Shown here: in pieces, positions 40,455 through 51,473 of the stretch
Layout of the letters: each line of letters opens with the position of its first letter
Position numbering within the stretch: the stretch's first letter is position 1
Origin: Raineyella antarctica
GTDB lineage: Bacteria > Actinomycetota > Actinomycetes > Propionibacteriales > Propionibacteriaceae
Length of the DNA: 64,000 bases
Reading direction: 5' to 3'
Assembly: GCF_900092135.1 (NCBI RefSeq)
Contig: NZ_FMYF01000012.1
Location: 1-64,000, forward strand
Position numbers and translations under genes: made by a program
The notes under the pieces: generated by a model
Databases searched by the model: none
What the model saw: only the letters and a program-made list of their open reading frames with translations
What the model was told of the DNA's origin: nothing

Positions 40455-41324
40455 ATGAAGCGAGCCCTCTCCACCCTCCTCGCCACCACGGCGCTCGTGG
40501 CCTCCGTGTTCGGAGCCGCGGGTTCCGCACAGGCTGCCCCCCCTATCCCCGCCCCTGTCGACTACCTCGCCCTCGGCGACTCCTACCCGGCCGGCGTAGG
40601 CGTCGGCATGACCGACTCCTACCCGGCACTGCTCGGCGCCAAGTACTCCCAGCTGGAGGTGACTAACAAGGCGGCCAGCGGCGCCACCACGGCGGGGGTA
40701 GTTTTGCAGATCGGGCAAGCCAATCCCACCCCGGACGCCATCACCATAACCGTGGGCGCCAACGATGTCGGCTGGACCACGGTGCTCGGGGCCTGCCTGA
40801 CCAGTCCAACGGGCTGCAACCTCGCGAACTCGACGCTGGGCGTCGCGCTGGCGGCCGTTCCGGGGGGCATCGTGACCGACGTGGCCGCTGCCCAGGCCAC
40901 CAACCCCAAGGCCAAGATCTTCGTCACCGGCTACCCCGAGCTGTTCGGTAGTATCGCACCGGGCACGACATGCGATCTCGGTTGGACCATCAACCCAGAC
41001 ACTGGCTTGCCGGTTGAGGTTCAGGCGAACACGATTCAGGGCGCGAGCGTGAACGCCCTGGTCGACGCGCTCAACCTCGCCATTCAGGGTGGGGTGACCG
41101 CTGCCCAGGCCCAGGGGGCCAAGGTCACGTATGTCGACGCCTCCCCGGCCTTCACCGGCCACCGCCTGTGTGACACCTCCACCGCCTGGCTGTTCGACTT
41201 CAACACCGCGGTGGCCGTCGGCAATCCGGCCGCCGCGTTCCACCCGACCGTGGACGGCCAGCAGGCGTACGCCACCACCATCAACAAGGCGGGCTTCCGG
41301 GGCGCCGTAAAGTCCGCGCACTGA
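40455..41324 (+). CDS. Secreted SGNH/GDSL hydrolase
   Basis: 289 residues. A Sec signal peptide ends Ala-Gln-Ala-Ala-Pro near 28. SGNH block I Ala-Leu-Gly-Asp-Ser-Tyr (about 39-44, Ser nucleophile), block III Gly-Ala-Asn-Asp near 101-104 and block V His in Ala-Phe-His-Pro-Thr near 261 are present. Extra cysteines may form disulfides, as in Streptomyces lipase SCO1725. It hydrolyses lipid or ester substrates outside the cell. ATG at 40455 follows AAAGGA. A 20-bp hairpin terminates it. Confidence 0.9.
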   Translation: MKRALSTLLATTALVASVFGAAGSAQAAPPIPAPVDYLALGDSYPAGVGVGMTDSYPALLGAKYSQLEVTNKAASGATTAGVVLQIGQANPTPDAITITVGANDVGWTTVLGACLTSPTGCNLANSTLGVALAAVPGGIVTDVAAAQATNPKAKIFVTGYPELFGSIAPGTTCDLGWTINPDTGLPVEVQANTIQGASVNALVDALNLAIQGGVTAAQAQGAKVTYVDASPAFTGHRLCDTSTAWLFDFNTAVAVGNPAAAFHPTVDGQQAYATTINKAGFRGAVKSAH

Positions 41325-41398
41325 CACCCGCTCCGGCACCCGCCGGCTGACAAACCGCTGACGACCCGCCCATCGGACCCACGTCCGCAACTCCTGCC

Positions 41399-41443
41399 AC
41401 AGCACGGAGCCACGCCATCCTCGATGGCGTGGCTCCGTGCTGT
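41399..41443. terminator. Bidirectional terminator between the SGNH hydrolase and fumarase
   Basis: Arms 41399-41418 and 41424-41443 form a perfect 20-bp stem with a 5-base loop between convergent genes. Confidence 0.9.
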
Positions 41444-41473
41444 TCAGGAATTGTCGACTGCTACCCGCGACCG

Positions 41474-43153
<1,680 letters not shown>

Positions 43154-43188
43154 GGAACACTCCTTCGTGCAAAGTCACGGTGTTGGGG

Positions 43189-44466
43189 TCATTTTTCCAC
43201 GTCGCCGCCGGGACCGGGCGACGTGCCGTCCCCGGTGGTCGCGCCCGGCCCGGACGACAGCGGTGGCGCGGTGGGGCGTACGTCCGAGCCCGGCGACCAG
43301 GGCATCCAGCGCGGCAGCGAGGGCACGTGGTGCAGCGGCCACTGTGGGCGTACGGGGGGCTCCTCGATGTCCCGGGAGCGCAGGAAGATGTTCAGCCACT
43401 GCAGGCGGGGGCTGGAGTCGATCAGCAGCGACTTGGCGAAGAGGGTGAGCGGCACCGCGAGGATCGAGCCGATCGGCCCGAGCACGACCGTCCAGAAGAG
43501 CAGGGAGACGAAGGTGACGGTGGTGTTGAGCCCGACCGCGTCGCCGGTGAACTTGGGCTGGATGATCGACTGGATCACGAAGTTGAGCACCGAGTAGGCG
43601 ATCACCACGATCAGCGCGTCCACCGGACCGCCATCGAGGAGCGCCACCAGGGCCGGCGGGACCAGGCCGATCACGAAGCCGATGTTGGGGATGTAGTTGG
43701 TGACCCAGGCGAACAGTCCCCAGACCAGCGGCAACGGCACCCCCAGCCCCATCAGGACGATGGTGTCGAGCACCGCGACGATCACCCCGAAGAGCGTGTT
43801 GACCACCCAGTACCGGCGGACCCGGTAGCCGAAGTCCGCCAGGCAGGCCGCGAGCTGGGGCTGGTCGGTCCGCAGCGATCCGAGGCGCCCGTCCATGGCG
43901 GTCGAGTCGACCAGCAGGAAGGCCACCGCCATGGCCAGCACGAAGATGATGGTGCCCACCGACGAGACGCCGTCCAGCACGCTCTGCAGCACCCCGATGA
44001 TGCGGTTGAAGTCGAGCTGGCTGAGCAGCAGGTCGGCATTGGAGGTGTCGACCCCGCGCCCGTCCAACCACACCAGCGCATCGGTGTAGAGGGTGTTGAA
44101 CCTGCCCGCGTAGCGCGGCAGGATCTGTACCAGCTGGGCGATCGAGGCCCCGAAGCCGTACAGGATGCCGAAGATGATCGCGTAGAGCACCACCAGCATC
44201 AGCACGCTGGTGAGCCAGGCCGGTACGTGCCAGCGGGTCAGGCGCTGCCGCATCGGGCTGAGGGTGACCACCAGGGTCATCGCGAAGAACGTCGGGCCGA
44301 AGATCGAGGCGGTGTACCGCAGCCCCATCGCGACGACGACGAGGCCCGCCATGACGAAGATCAGCGTGATCCCCAGGGGCAGCGGGCCCTTCTCGGGGAG
44401 CAGTGCCGCGGGTGCGGGTGCGTCCGCCCCGGTCCGCCCTCCCCCGACAGGTTGGCTGTCGCCCAT
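43189..44466 (-). CDS. AI-2E family (PerM-like) transporter
   Basis: 425 residues with about eight membrane helices and the family loop Trp-Val-Thr-Asn-Tyr-Ile-Pro-Asn-Ile-Gly near 250. A Pro/Gly-rich cytoplasmic tail of about 50 residues ends it. Members include proposed autoinducer-2 exporters and Na+/H+ antiporters, so the substrate cannot be assigned. It lies 35 bp before fumarase in the same direction. Confidence 0.85.
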   Translation of the reverse strand: MGDSQPVGGGRTGADAPAPAALLPEKGPLPLGITLIFVMAGLVVVAMGLRYTASIFGPTFFAMTLVVTLSPMRQRLTRWHVPAWLTSVLMLVVLYAIIFGILYGFGASIAQLVQILPRYAGRFNTLYTDALVWLDGRGVDTSNADLLLSQLDFNRIIGVLQSVLDGVSSVGTIIFVLAMAVAFLLVDSTAMDGRLGSLRTDQPQLAACLADFGYRVRRYWVVNTLFGVIVAVLDTIVLMGLGVPLPLVWGLFAWVTNYIPNIGFVIGLVPPALVALLDGGPVDALIVVIAYSVLNFVIQSIIQPKFTGDAVGLNTTVTFVSLLFWTVVLGPIGSILAVPLTLFAKSLLIDSSPRLQWLNIFLRSRDIEEPPVRPQWPLHHVPSLPRWMPWSPGSDVRPTAPPLSSGPGATTGDGTSPGPGGDVEK

Positions 44467-44508
44467 CAGACCCCCTCCCGACGCCGGCCGAGCCTACGTC
44501 GGCCCAGT

Positions 44509-45459
44509 CTAGGAGTCCTGGGTGACACTCTGGGGCAGCAGGAGGCTGCCGCCCACGTCGACGATGGCCTGCATCGTCTCCATCACGCCGGGCACGGCGC
44601 CCAGGGCCTTGGTGGTGACCACCGAGACGCGCCGGTAGCGCTTCTGGGACAACGGCTTCAACACGAGGTCGGTGTCGCGCCTGGTGACGGTCAGCATCAG
44701 GTCAGGCAGCAGGGCCACGCCAAGCCCGGCGGCGGCCAGGCCCTGGAGGGCGATGTAGTCGTCGGTCTCGTACGTGATGTCCGGGCGGAACCCGGCGACG
44801 GAACAGACGTCGACCAGGTTGCCCTGGCAGGAGGGGCAACCAGAGATCCAGCGCGCGCCGGACAGGTCGGCGACGTTCACCTCGGCGTCGGCGGCCAGCG
44901 GGTGTGACCTGGGCATCGCCAGCCAGATGTGCTCCTCCATCGCGATCTGCCAGATCTCGTCCGGGTCGTGCTGGAGGTCGGGGCGACGCATGGTCATCCC
45001 CTCGGAGTGGTACTCGTAGACCAGGGCGATCTCGCAGTCGCCCTTGCGGAGCAGCTCGAGGGACTGCTCGGTCTCGGCCTCGCCCAGCCGGAAGCTGATG
45101 CCGGGGTGCTCCTGGGCCATCCGCGCCAGGGCCTTGGGCAGCAGGGCGGCGGCGCCGGAGGCGAAGGCGCTGATCCGGATCTCCCCGCCCCGCAGCCCGG
45201 CGATCGCGGCGATCTCCGACTCGGCGCGCTGGAGGGCGGGCAGCACCTGCGCGGCATGCCGCAGCAGCACGCGCCCGGCGGACGTCAGCGTGACGCCGCG
45301 GGACTGCTTGGTGACCAGTGGGGTGGCGAGGTCACGCTCGAGTCGCTGCATCTGCTGCGTGATGGCGGGCTGGGACAGGCCGAGCTCGCGCGCGGCGCCG
45401 GAAAGGGTGCCGTGCCGGTCGATGGCCGCCATGAGCCGCAGGTGCTTGACCTCAATCAT
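44509..45459 (-). CDS. LysR-family transcriptional regulator
   Basis: 316 residues. The winged helix-turn-helix at about 1-65 contains Ser-Gln-Pro-Ala-Ile-Thr-Gln-Gln. The effector domain follows from about 90. Cysteines at Gly-Cys-Pro-Ser-Cys and nearby Asp-Val-Cys (near 207-217) are closely spaced and could respond to thiol redox state or metal. It is divergent from a lipoprotein gene across 88 bp, a likely target. Effector unknown. Confidence 0.88.
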   Translation of the reverse strand: MIEVKHLRLMAAIDRHGTLSGAARELGLSQPAITQQMQRLERDLATPLVTKQSRGVTLTSAGRVLLRHAAQVLPALQRAESEIAAIAGLRGGEIRISAFASGAAALLPKALARMAQEHPGISFRLGEAETEQSLELLRKGDCEIALVYEYHSEGMTMRRPDLQHDPDEIWQIAMEEHIWLAMPRSHPLAADAEVNVADLSGARWISGCPSCQGNLVDVCSVAGFRPDITYETDDYIALQGLAAAGLGVALLPDLMLTVTRRDTDLVLKPLSQKRYRRVSVVTTKALGAVPGVMETMQAIVDVGGSLLLPQSVTQDS

Positions 45460-45547
45460 GGGGCGATTCTACGTGATACATCTTTCGTTTTCCATAAGTA
45501 GGAGTGATTCTTCGGGGTGGGGTGCCCCGGTGGGCTACCGTCGGGTC
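45460..45547. promoter_or_regulatory. Divergent LysR/lipoprotein promoter region
   Basis: An 88-bp gap with an A+T-rich centre at about 45473-45500 (GATACATCTTTCGTTTTCC). LysR proteins usually bind such a region for autorepression and to activate the divergent gene. No clear T-N11-A dyad was identified. Confidence 0.4.
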
Positions 45548-46132
45548 ATGCGCATCGCAGTGGCCGTCCTCGCCATCCTCCTGCCCGTGCTCACGGCCTG
45601 CTCCGCGCCCGGGCCAGGTACCGGACCCGCGGCCACCCCGAGCGCCTCTGCCACGGCCAGCGAGGCCCCCGCCACGCCCGAGCCCGACCTGACCAGCGCC
45701 CCCACCACCCCGCCGGTCGGCCAGCTCCTCACCCTGGACAAGGCCGCCGACTACCCGGACGGACTGTCGATCCAGGTCGACAACGTCGTGGCCACCACCG
45801 CGGCGGACGGCGTGGACGGCGCGCAGGGAACCAGCGGCCAGGTCGTGCTGGCCGACGTCGTGGTGACCAACCACTCCAGGTCCGACTTCGACGCCACCAC
45901 CGTGGTGGTCCAGGGCTACTACCGGGGCAACGTGGGGGCGGTCATGCTGACCGATGCGAACGGCACCCTCGGGACGGGGTTCAGCGAGGCTGTTCCGCGC
46001 GGTGAGCAGCACAAGGCCCGAGTCGGCTTCGCGGTCCCCGCGGCGGACGCCGGCGACGTCACGATCGTGGTTGATCCGCACGACGGCACCCACGACCCGG
46101 TCCGTTTCCAGGGCCCCGCACTTGGTGACTGA
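45548..46132 (+). CDS. Putative lipoprotein with DUF4352-like domain
   Basis: 194 residues. The lipobox Leu-Thr-Ala-Cys puts the lipidated Cys at about 18, followed by a Pro/Ala/Thr-rich linker to about 60 and a beta-rich domain with Val-Val-Thr-Asn-His-Ser. This resembles telokin-like DUF4352 domains, but the match is uncertain. It lies outside the membrane. ATG at 45548 has GGG-type purines only. Possibly regulated by the divergent LysR. Confidence 0.6.
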   Translation: MRIAVAVLAILLPVLTACSAPGPGTGPAATPSASATASEAPATPEPDLTSAPTTPPVGQLLTLDKAADYPDGLSIQVDNVVATTAADGVDGAQGTSGQVVLADVVVTNHSRSDFDATTVVVQGYYRGNVGAVMLTDANGTLGTGFSEAVPRGEQHKARVGFAVPAADAGDVTIVVDPHDGTHDPVRFQGPALGD

Positions 46133-46207
46133 CCCCGGGAAAGGGAGACTGGTGGTCGGCGGCGGCCACCAGGGCGCACGTCAACCGGCAGGGAGCGACG
46201 AGGAACG

Positions 46208-47200
46208 ATGGCACAGACTCCGAAGCGAGCGGACCAGGCCGACCGGGACAGGCCGTCCACCGGCCGCGTCCTGATGATGTCCCTGGGTGGGGTACTGGCG
46301 GTGGTCCTGGTCGTCGTCGGCGCGATCGGCATCTACCTGAACGCCATCCGCAACAGCTTTGACGACAACGTGCAGCGCGTCGACGGACTGGTCACCGCGA
46401 CACCCAAGGCGAAGGGCGAGAGCCTGAACTACCTGGTGATGGGGTCCGACAGCCGCGACCCGAAGAACGACCGCGGCCGCAGCGACGCCCTGATGCTGGT
46501 GCACGTCTCGGGTGACCGCAAGGCGGTGTACATCATCTCCTACCCCCGTGACATGTGGGTGCCCATCCCCGACCACGGCACCGCCAAGATCAACGCGGCG
46601 TACGCCTATGGCGGGATCCCGCTGACGGTGCGCACGATGGAGCAGGTCAACCAGGTGCCGATCGACCACGTCGCCGTGACCGACTTCCAGGGTTTCCAGG
46701 ACATCACCACCACCCTCGGCGGGGTCACCGTCAACAACCCAAACCACTCCAGCTCCGACGGCTTCACCTTCCCGCAGGGCCAGATCACCATCCAGGGGCC
46801 GCAGGCCCTGGCGTACGTCCGGGAGCGCTACGACCTGCCCCGGGGCGACTTCGACCGGGCCGAGCGGCAGCGGACGGTCGTCCAGGCCATCATGCGCAAG
46901 GCGGTCAGCACCGAGGTGCTGACCAATCCCGGCCAGTTCACCAACTTCGTCGGCACGTTCTCCCGCTACCTGACGGTCGACGCGAGCCTGACCGACCAGG
47001 AGCTGCTGTCCACCGCCATGTCGATGCGCGGGATCACCGAAAACGACATCTACCTGATGCAGGCCCCGGTCTCCGGCACCGGGACCTCGGCCGACGGGCA
47101 GTCCATCGACATCGTCGACCAGGCCAAGCTGGCCGAGTTGCAGGCGGCGCTGAAGAACGACACGGTCGACCAGTACCGGGCCAAGTACCCGGAGGGCTGA
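46208..47200 (+). CDS. LytR-CpsA-Psr (LCP) family protein
   Basis: 330 residues. One N-terminal membrane helix (about 20-45) is followed by the LCP domain, with Gly-Ser-Asp-Ser-Arg near 79, Ser-Asp-Ala-Leu-Met near 92, Tyr-Pro-Arg-Asp near 112 and Tyr-Val-Arg-Glu-Arg-Tyr near 203. These arginines and aspartates bind polyprenyl phosphate and Mg2+. It transfers glycopolymers to peptidoglycan outside the membrane. ATG follows a GAGGA-type site. Confidence 0.9.
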   Translation: MAQTPKRADQADRDRPSTGRVLMMSLGGVLAVVLVVVGAIGIYLNAIRNSFDDNVQRVDGLVTATPKAKGESLNYLVMGSDSRDPKNDRGRSDALMLVHVSGDRKAVYIISYPRDMWVPIPDHGTAKINAAYAYGGIPLTVRTMEQVNQVPIDHVAVTDFQGFQDITTTLGGVTVNNPNHSSSDGFTFPQGQITIQGPQALAYVRERYDLPRGDFDRAERQRTVVQAIMRKAVSTEVLTNPGQFTNFVGTFSRYLTVDASLTDQELLSTAMSMRGITENDIYLMQAPVSGTGTSADGQSIDIVDQAKLAELQAALKNDTVDQYRAKYPEG

Positions 47201-47217
47201 GCATGGTCCGGTGACGT

Positions 47218-47252
47218 CCCATCGGTCCGCCCGCCGACGCGGCCACGATGGG
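47218..47252. terminator. Possible terminator between the LCP gene and trxB
   Basis: CCCATCG (47218-47224) pairs with CGATGGG (47246-47252) across a GC-rich 21-base loop. It is only modestly convincing, though it sits in the correct place after the LCP stop. Confidence 0.35.
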
Positions 47253-47316
47253 CCTCCGGAATAATGGCAGCGGCAGAACGGTTGTCCCGACGACCGACCC
47301 CCGAGCAAGGAACACC

Positions 47317-48252
47317 ATGAGCGACGTACGCAACCTGATCATCATCGGCAGCGGCCCGGCGGGCTACACCGCCGCCGTGTACGCGGCACGGGCGCAGCTG
47401 AACCCGCTCGTGATCGAGGGCGCCGTCGATGCGGGGGGTGCGCTGATGACGACCACCGAGGTCGAGAACTTCCCCGGCTTCCCCGAGGGGATCCAGGGTC
47501 CGGAGCTGATGGACAACATGCGTGCCCAGGCCGAGCGCTTCGGCACCGAGTTCGTCACCGAGGACGTCGTCGAGGTCGACCTGACCGGTGAGGTCAAGGT
47601 CGTCCGGGACTCCGCCGACAACGAGTACCGCGCCCGCGCGGTGATCCTGGCGACCGGCTCGGGCTACCGCAAGCTCGGGCTGGAGGACGAGCAGCGCCTC
47701 TCCGGGCACGGCGTCTCGTGGTGTGCGACCTGTGACGGCTTCTTCTTCCGGGACCGCCCGATCGCCGTGGTCGGCGGTGGCGACTCCGCCGTCGAGGAGG
47801 CCACCTTCCTTTCCCGCTTCGGCAGCTCCGTGGTGATGATCCACCGCCGCGACGGCCTGCGCGCCTCCAAGATCATGCAGGAGCGGGCCTTCGCCGACCC
47901 GAAGATCTCCTTCGCCTGGAACAGCGAGGTGATCGGGATCCAGGGCGACCAGAAGGTCGAGAAGGTCACCCTGCGCGACACCGTGACCGGCGAGTCGCGC
48001 GAGCTGCCCGTCGAGGGGCTGTTCATCGCCATCGGGCACGACCCGCGCTCGGAGCTGTTCCGCGGACAGGTCGACATGGACGAGGCCGGCTACGTGCGCG
48101 TCGGGCAGGACACCACCGCGACCAACCTCGACGGCGTCTTCGCCTGCGGCGACCTGGTCGACCACACCTATCGGCAGGCGATCACCGCCGCCGGGACGGG
48201 GTGTGCCGCCGCCCTCGATGCCGAGCGCTGGCTGATCGGCCAGGGGCTCTGA
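47317..48252 (+). CDS. trxB: Thioredoxin-disulfide reductase
   Basis: 311 residues. The FAD motif Gly-Ser-Gly-Pro-Ala-Gly-Tyr is near 12, the redox Cys-Ala-Thr-Cys near 135-138, the NADPH motif Gly-Gly-Gly-Asp-Ser-Ala near 152 and the C-terminal Cys-Gly-Asp. It reduces thioredoxin with NADPH. ATG at 47317 follows AAGGA. It is immediately upstream of a thioredoxin gene (4-bp gap), so the pair forms a disulfide-reducing unit. Confidence 0.95.
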   Translation: MSDVRNLIIIGSGPAGYTAAVYAARAQLNPLVIEGAVDAGGALMTTTEVENFPGFPEGIQGPELMDNMRAQAERFGTEFVTEDVVEVDLTGEVKVVRDSADNEYRARAVILATGSGYRKLGLEDEQRLSGHGVSWCATCDGFFFRDRPIAVVGGGDSAVEEATFLSRFGSSVVMIHRRDGLRASKIMQERAFADPKISFAWNSEVIGIQGDQKVEKVTLRDTVTGESRELPVEGLFIAIGHDPRSELFRGQVDMDEAGYVRVGQDTTATNLDGVFACGDLVDHTYRQAITAAGTGCAAALDAERWLIGQGL

Positions 48253-48256
48253 TCGC

Positions 48257-48604
48257 GTGGAATCGCTTCCCCTCGAGGTGGTGACCGACGCCACCTTCAC
48301 CGACCGCGTGCTCGATGCCGACGTGCCCGTGGTGGTGCTCTACTGGGCCACCTGGTGCGCCCCCTGCCGCCAGCTCCTGCCCATCATGGAGGAGCTGGCC
48401 GGGTGGTACCGGGACCGGGTGCGGATCGTCCGGATCGACACCGATGCCGCCACGGCGACCCCGCAGGCCCAGGGCGTGCACGGGGTGCCGACGGTGCAGT
48501 TGTTCCGGTCCGGCGCAGAGGTCGCACGGTTCCAGGGCGCACGGACCAAGATCGAGCTCACCGAGGCGATCGACGGTCTGCTCGCCGGCGAGCTCAGCGC
48601 CTAG
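48257..48604 (+). CDS. trxA: Thioredoxin
   Basis: 115 residues. The thioredoxin fold carries active site Trp-Cys-Ala-Pro-Cys near 32-36. Ala replaces the canonical Gly, which may raise the redox potential a little. The cis-Pro loop Gly-Val-Pro-Thr is present near 77. The GTG start at 48257 lies four bases after trxB. It is the likely partner of the TrxB upstream. Confidence 0.9.
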   Translation: MESLPLEVVTDATFTDRVLDADVPVVVLYWATWCAPCRQLLPIMEELAGWYRDRVRIVRIDTDAATATPQAQGVHGVPTVQLFRSGAEVARFQGARTKIELTEAIDGLLAGELSA

Positions 48605-48617
48605 TACCGGCGAGGGA

Positions 48618-49439
48618 TCAGGCCGGGCCGGCGCCCCAGGCGTTCTGTCGTTCGCGCCGCTCGGACTCGATCAGCTCCTGCTCCAGGTCCAGCGCCGGGT
48701 GGGCGTTGGCCGGGTAGCTGACCGGACGGGCCGGGACACCGGCGACAGTGGTGAAGGCTGGCACGTCGGACAGCACCACGCTGCCGGCGCCGATCTTGGC
48801 ACCCTCGCCCACCTTGATGTTGCCGAGCACCTTCGCGCCCGCGCCGATCATCACGCCGCGGCCGATCTTCGGGTGCCGGTCGCCGCCGATCTTGCCGGTA
48901 CCGCCGAGGGTGACCTCGTGCAGCATCGAGAAGTCGTCACCGATCACCGCGGTCTCGCCGATCACGATGCTGGTCGCGTGGTCGAACAGGATCCCCTTGC
49001 CGATCCGGGCACCGGGGTGGATGTCGACCGCGAACGTCTCGGACGTACGGCTCTGCAGGTAGAGGGCCAGCGCCTGCCGGTCGTGCACCCAGTACCAGTG
49101 CGCGATCCGGTAGGCCTGCAGGGCGTGGAAGCCCTTGAAGTAGAGCAGCGGCTGGGCATAGCCCCGGGTGGCGGGATCCCGCGCCAGCACGGCGGAGAGG
49201 TCCTCGCGAACAGCGTCACCGATGGCCGGCTCGGCCTGGAGAGCGTGCTTGATCATGTCGAACAGCGTGAGCTCGGTCAGCGTGGTGCTGTTCAGCTTGC
49301 TGGCCAGGATGTGGGCCAGCGACGACTCCAGATCCGGGTGGCCGAGCACGACCGAGTGGAGGAAGCTGGCCAGTGCCGGCTCCTCGGCCGCGTCGCGCGC
49401 GACCTCTTCGCGAATGCGTTCCCAGATGTGGTCGGTCAT
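48618..49439 (-). CDS. cysE: Serine O-acetyltransferase
   Basis: 273 residues. The N-terminal helical SATase domain (about 1-140) precedes a left-handed beta helix of hexapeptide repeats (about 145-230). Catalytic His and Asp lie in the Asp-Ile-His-Pro-Gly and His-Glu-Val-Thr-Leu-Gly regions. It makes O-acetylserine for cysteine synthesis. The start at 49439 follows GAGAGGA. It converges on trxA. Confidence 0.93.
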   Translation of the reverse strand: MTDHIWERIREEVARDAAEEPALASFLHSVVLGHPDLESSLAHILASKLNSTTLTELTLFDMIKHALQAEPAIGDAVREDLSAVLARDPATRGYAQPLLYFKGFHALQAYRIAHWYWVHDRQALALYLQSRTSETFAVDIHPGARIGKGILFDHATSIVIGETAVIGDDFSMLHEVTLGGTGKIGGDRHPKIGRGVMIGAGAKVLGNIKVGEGAKIGAGSVVLSDVPAFTTVAGVPARPVSYPANAHPALDLEQELIESERRERQNAWGAGPA

Positions 49440-49567
49440 CGCCGATGTCCTCTCGCTATGCCCGGCGCGGTCTGAGGCCGACGTCGAGATACATCCTGCC
49501 TTATGGATACCATCACGGAATCTGATTATCAAGGCACGTCCCGTCTGCCGGTCCTAGGCTTGCTCCC

Positions 49568-50503
49568 ATGACCCGTACGATGCACGCAGCCACCTACAGC
49601 ACCTTCGGCGGCCCCGGGGTGCTGTCCCTCACCGAGCAGCCGCTGCCCAAGGTGGCGCCCGGCGAGGTACTGGTGCGGGTCCGCTCGGCGGCGGTCAACC
49701 CGGTCGACTGGAAGATCATGGCCGGCGGCCTGGACGGCATGCTGGAGTCCACTTTCCCGATCATCCCCGGCTGGGACATGGCCGGCGTCGTCGAGGCGGT
49801 CGGCATCGACGTCCCGGAGTACGCCCCCGGTGACGAGGTGATCGGCTATGTCCGCAAGGACTTCGTGCACGGCGGCACGTACGCCGAGTTCGTCAGTGCC
49901 CCGGTCCGCACCCTGGCCCGCAAGCCGTCGGGAATGGACTGGGACGCGGCCGCCGGCCTGCCGCTGGCCGGGCTGACCGCCTACCAGGTGCTGAACCGGC
50001 TGGGCACCGGGCCGGGCATGACCGTCCTGGTGCACGGCGGCGCCGGGGGTGTCGGCCAGGCCGGCATCCAGTTGGCCCGGCACGCCGGCGCCCGGGTGAT
50101 CGCCACCGCCTCGGAGCACAACCACGACCTGCTGCGCTCGCTGGGGGCCGAACCGGTGTCGTACGGCGACGGCCTGGCCGATCGGGTCCGGGCCCTGGCC
50201 CCGGCGGGGGTGGACGTCGTCGCGGACTTCGTGGGCGGCGTCCTCGACGTCACCACCGCGGTGCTGGCCGAGGACGGCCGCCACGCCTCGGTGGCGGACC
50301 GCAACGTGGTGCAGGCCGGGGGGCAGTGGATGTGGGTGCGGCCCGACGCCGACGACCTGGACCACCTCGCCGAACTCGTCGACGCCGGCGACCTGGTCGT
50401 CAACGTCGCGCGGACGTTCGACCTGGCGGACGCGGCAGCAGCGGTGGCGGCCAGCATCGAGGGCCACACGGCCGGAAAGATCACCATCGAGGTCAGCAGC
50501 TGA
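49568..50503 (+). CDS. Zinc-free medium-chain dehydrogenase/reductase (quinone oxidoreductase-like)
   Basis: 311 residues. The N-terminal GroES-like domain has Asn-Pro-Val-Asp-Trp-Lys near 41-46, and the Rossmann domain Gly-Gly-Ala-Gly-Gly-Val-Gly near 158. It lacks the catalytic zinc ligands of alcohol dehydrogenases. Such proteins reduce quinones or enones with NADPH. Its substrate is unknown. Divergent from cysE. Confidence 0.87.
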   Translation: MTRTMHAATYSTFGGPGVLSLTEQPLPKVAPGEVLVRVRSAAVNPVDWKIMAGGLDGMLESTFPIIPGWDMAGVVEAVGIDVPEYAPGDEVIGYVRKDFVHGGTYAEFVSAPVRTLARKPSGMDWDAAAGLPLAGLTAYQVLNRLGTGPGMTVLVHGGAGGVGQAGIQLARHAGARVIATASEHNHDLLRSLGAEPVSYGDGLADRVRALAPAGVDVVADFVGGVLDVTTAVLAEDGRHASVADRNVVQAGGQWMWVRPDADDLDHLAELVDAGDLVVNVARTFDLADAAAAVAASIEGHTAGKITIEVSS

Positions 50504-50537
50504 CCCACGTGGGGCCCGGCCGCCCTAGGATGGGCCC

Positions 50538-51332
50538 ATGAGCGAGAGCAGCGCTGCCAGCCCCGTCGTCGTCGGGTACGACTCCTCCGACATCGCCGAC
50601 AGGGCGGTGTCCTGGGCCTCCGGTGCCGCCGAACGGCTCGGCCTGCCGCTGCGCGTGGTCGCCGCCCGCGAGAACGAGGCTGCGCCGGTCCGCAGCCCCG
50701 AGGCGGTGGCGGCGGTGCACGCCGCCAAGCCCGATCTGGAGGTCACCGGCGAGGACCCGATCGGATCCCCTGCCGGCGTGATGGTCCGCGCCGGCGAGGA
50801 CGCCGCCCTGGTCGTGATGGGCAGCCGCGGTCGCGGCCGGCTGTCCTCCGCCCTGCTCGGCACCGTCTCGATGACCACCGCCCAGCACGCGGGCTGCCCC
50901 GTGGTGATCATCCACGGCGACGACGTCGACGACCGGGCCCCGCGCCGGGTCATCGTCGGTGCGGACGGTTCGTCCTCCAGCACCGCGGCCCTCGACTTCG
51001 CGCTCTCGCTGGTCGGCGAGGGCAGCACGGTGTCCCTGGTGCTGGCCTGGTCGACGATGCCCGAGGACTCCACCGATCCGGTCCCCGCCGTGGCCCAAGC
51101 CATGCTGGAGCAGACCCTCGACGGCCGGAACAAGGAGGGCGTCACGATCGAGCTGGTCGCCCGACCGGGCAGCCCCCGGGACGTCCTCGTGCACCTCAGT
51201 GCGGAGGCCGACCTGCTGGTCGTCGGTCGCCGGGGCCGTGAGGGGTTCCGCGGCCTCAACCTCGGCTCGGTCGCCCAGCACGCCCTGCTCAGTGCCAAGT
51301 GCCCGGTCGCGGTGGTGACCAGCCGCTCCTGA
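50538..51332 (+). CDS. Universal stress protein, tandem Usp domains
   Basis: 264 residues with two Usp domains (about 1-135 and 138-264). Both contain the ATP-binding Gly-x2-Gly-x9-Gly-(Ser/Thr) pattern, near residues 95-110 and 225-240. Tandem ATP-binding Usp proteins are typical of actinomycetes and take part in dormancy and stress. It follows the quinone-oxidoreductase gene by 34 bp. Confidence 0.9.
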   Translation: MSESSAASPVVVGYDSSDIADRAVSWASGAAERLGLPLRVVAARENEAAPVRSPEAVAAVHAAKPDLEVTGEDPIGSPAGVMVRAGEDAALVVMGSRGRGRLSSALLGTVSMTTAQHAGCPVVIIHGDDVDDRAPRRVIVGADGSSSSTAALDFALSLVGEGSTVSLVLAWSTMPEDSTDPVPAVAQAMLEQTLDGRNKEGVTIELVARPGSPRDVLVHLSAEADLLVVGRRGREGFRGLNLGSVAQHALLSAKCPVAVVTSRS

Positions 51333-51473
51333 GCCTGCCCCGTCCTGATCCGCGCCACCGCGCGGGACGAGGCTCGCGAACCGGCTGACCGGCCGGGCTC
51401 GTCGTGGCAACCTCTTTTTGTACGGGTCCTCCGCCGGCGCACGGTGCCGACGACCGTGGCGCAGGGGGGTGGG

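Noticed and set aside
48581-48614. An 8-bp inverted repeat at the end of trxA as a terminator
   Set aside because: The stem is short with a loop of about 18 bases, partly inside the coding sequence, and is expected by chance at this GC content.
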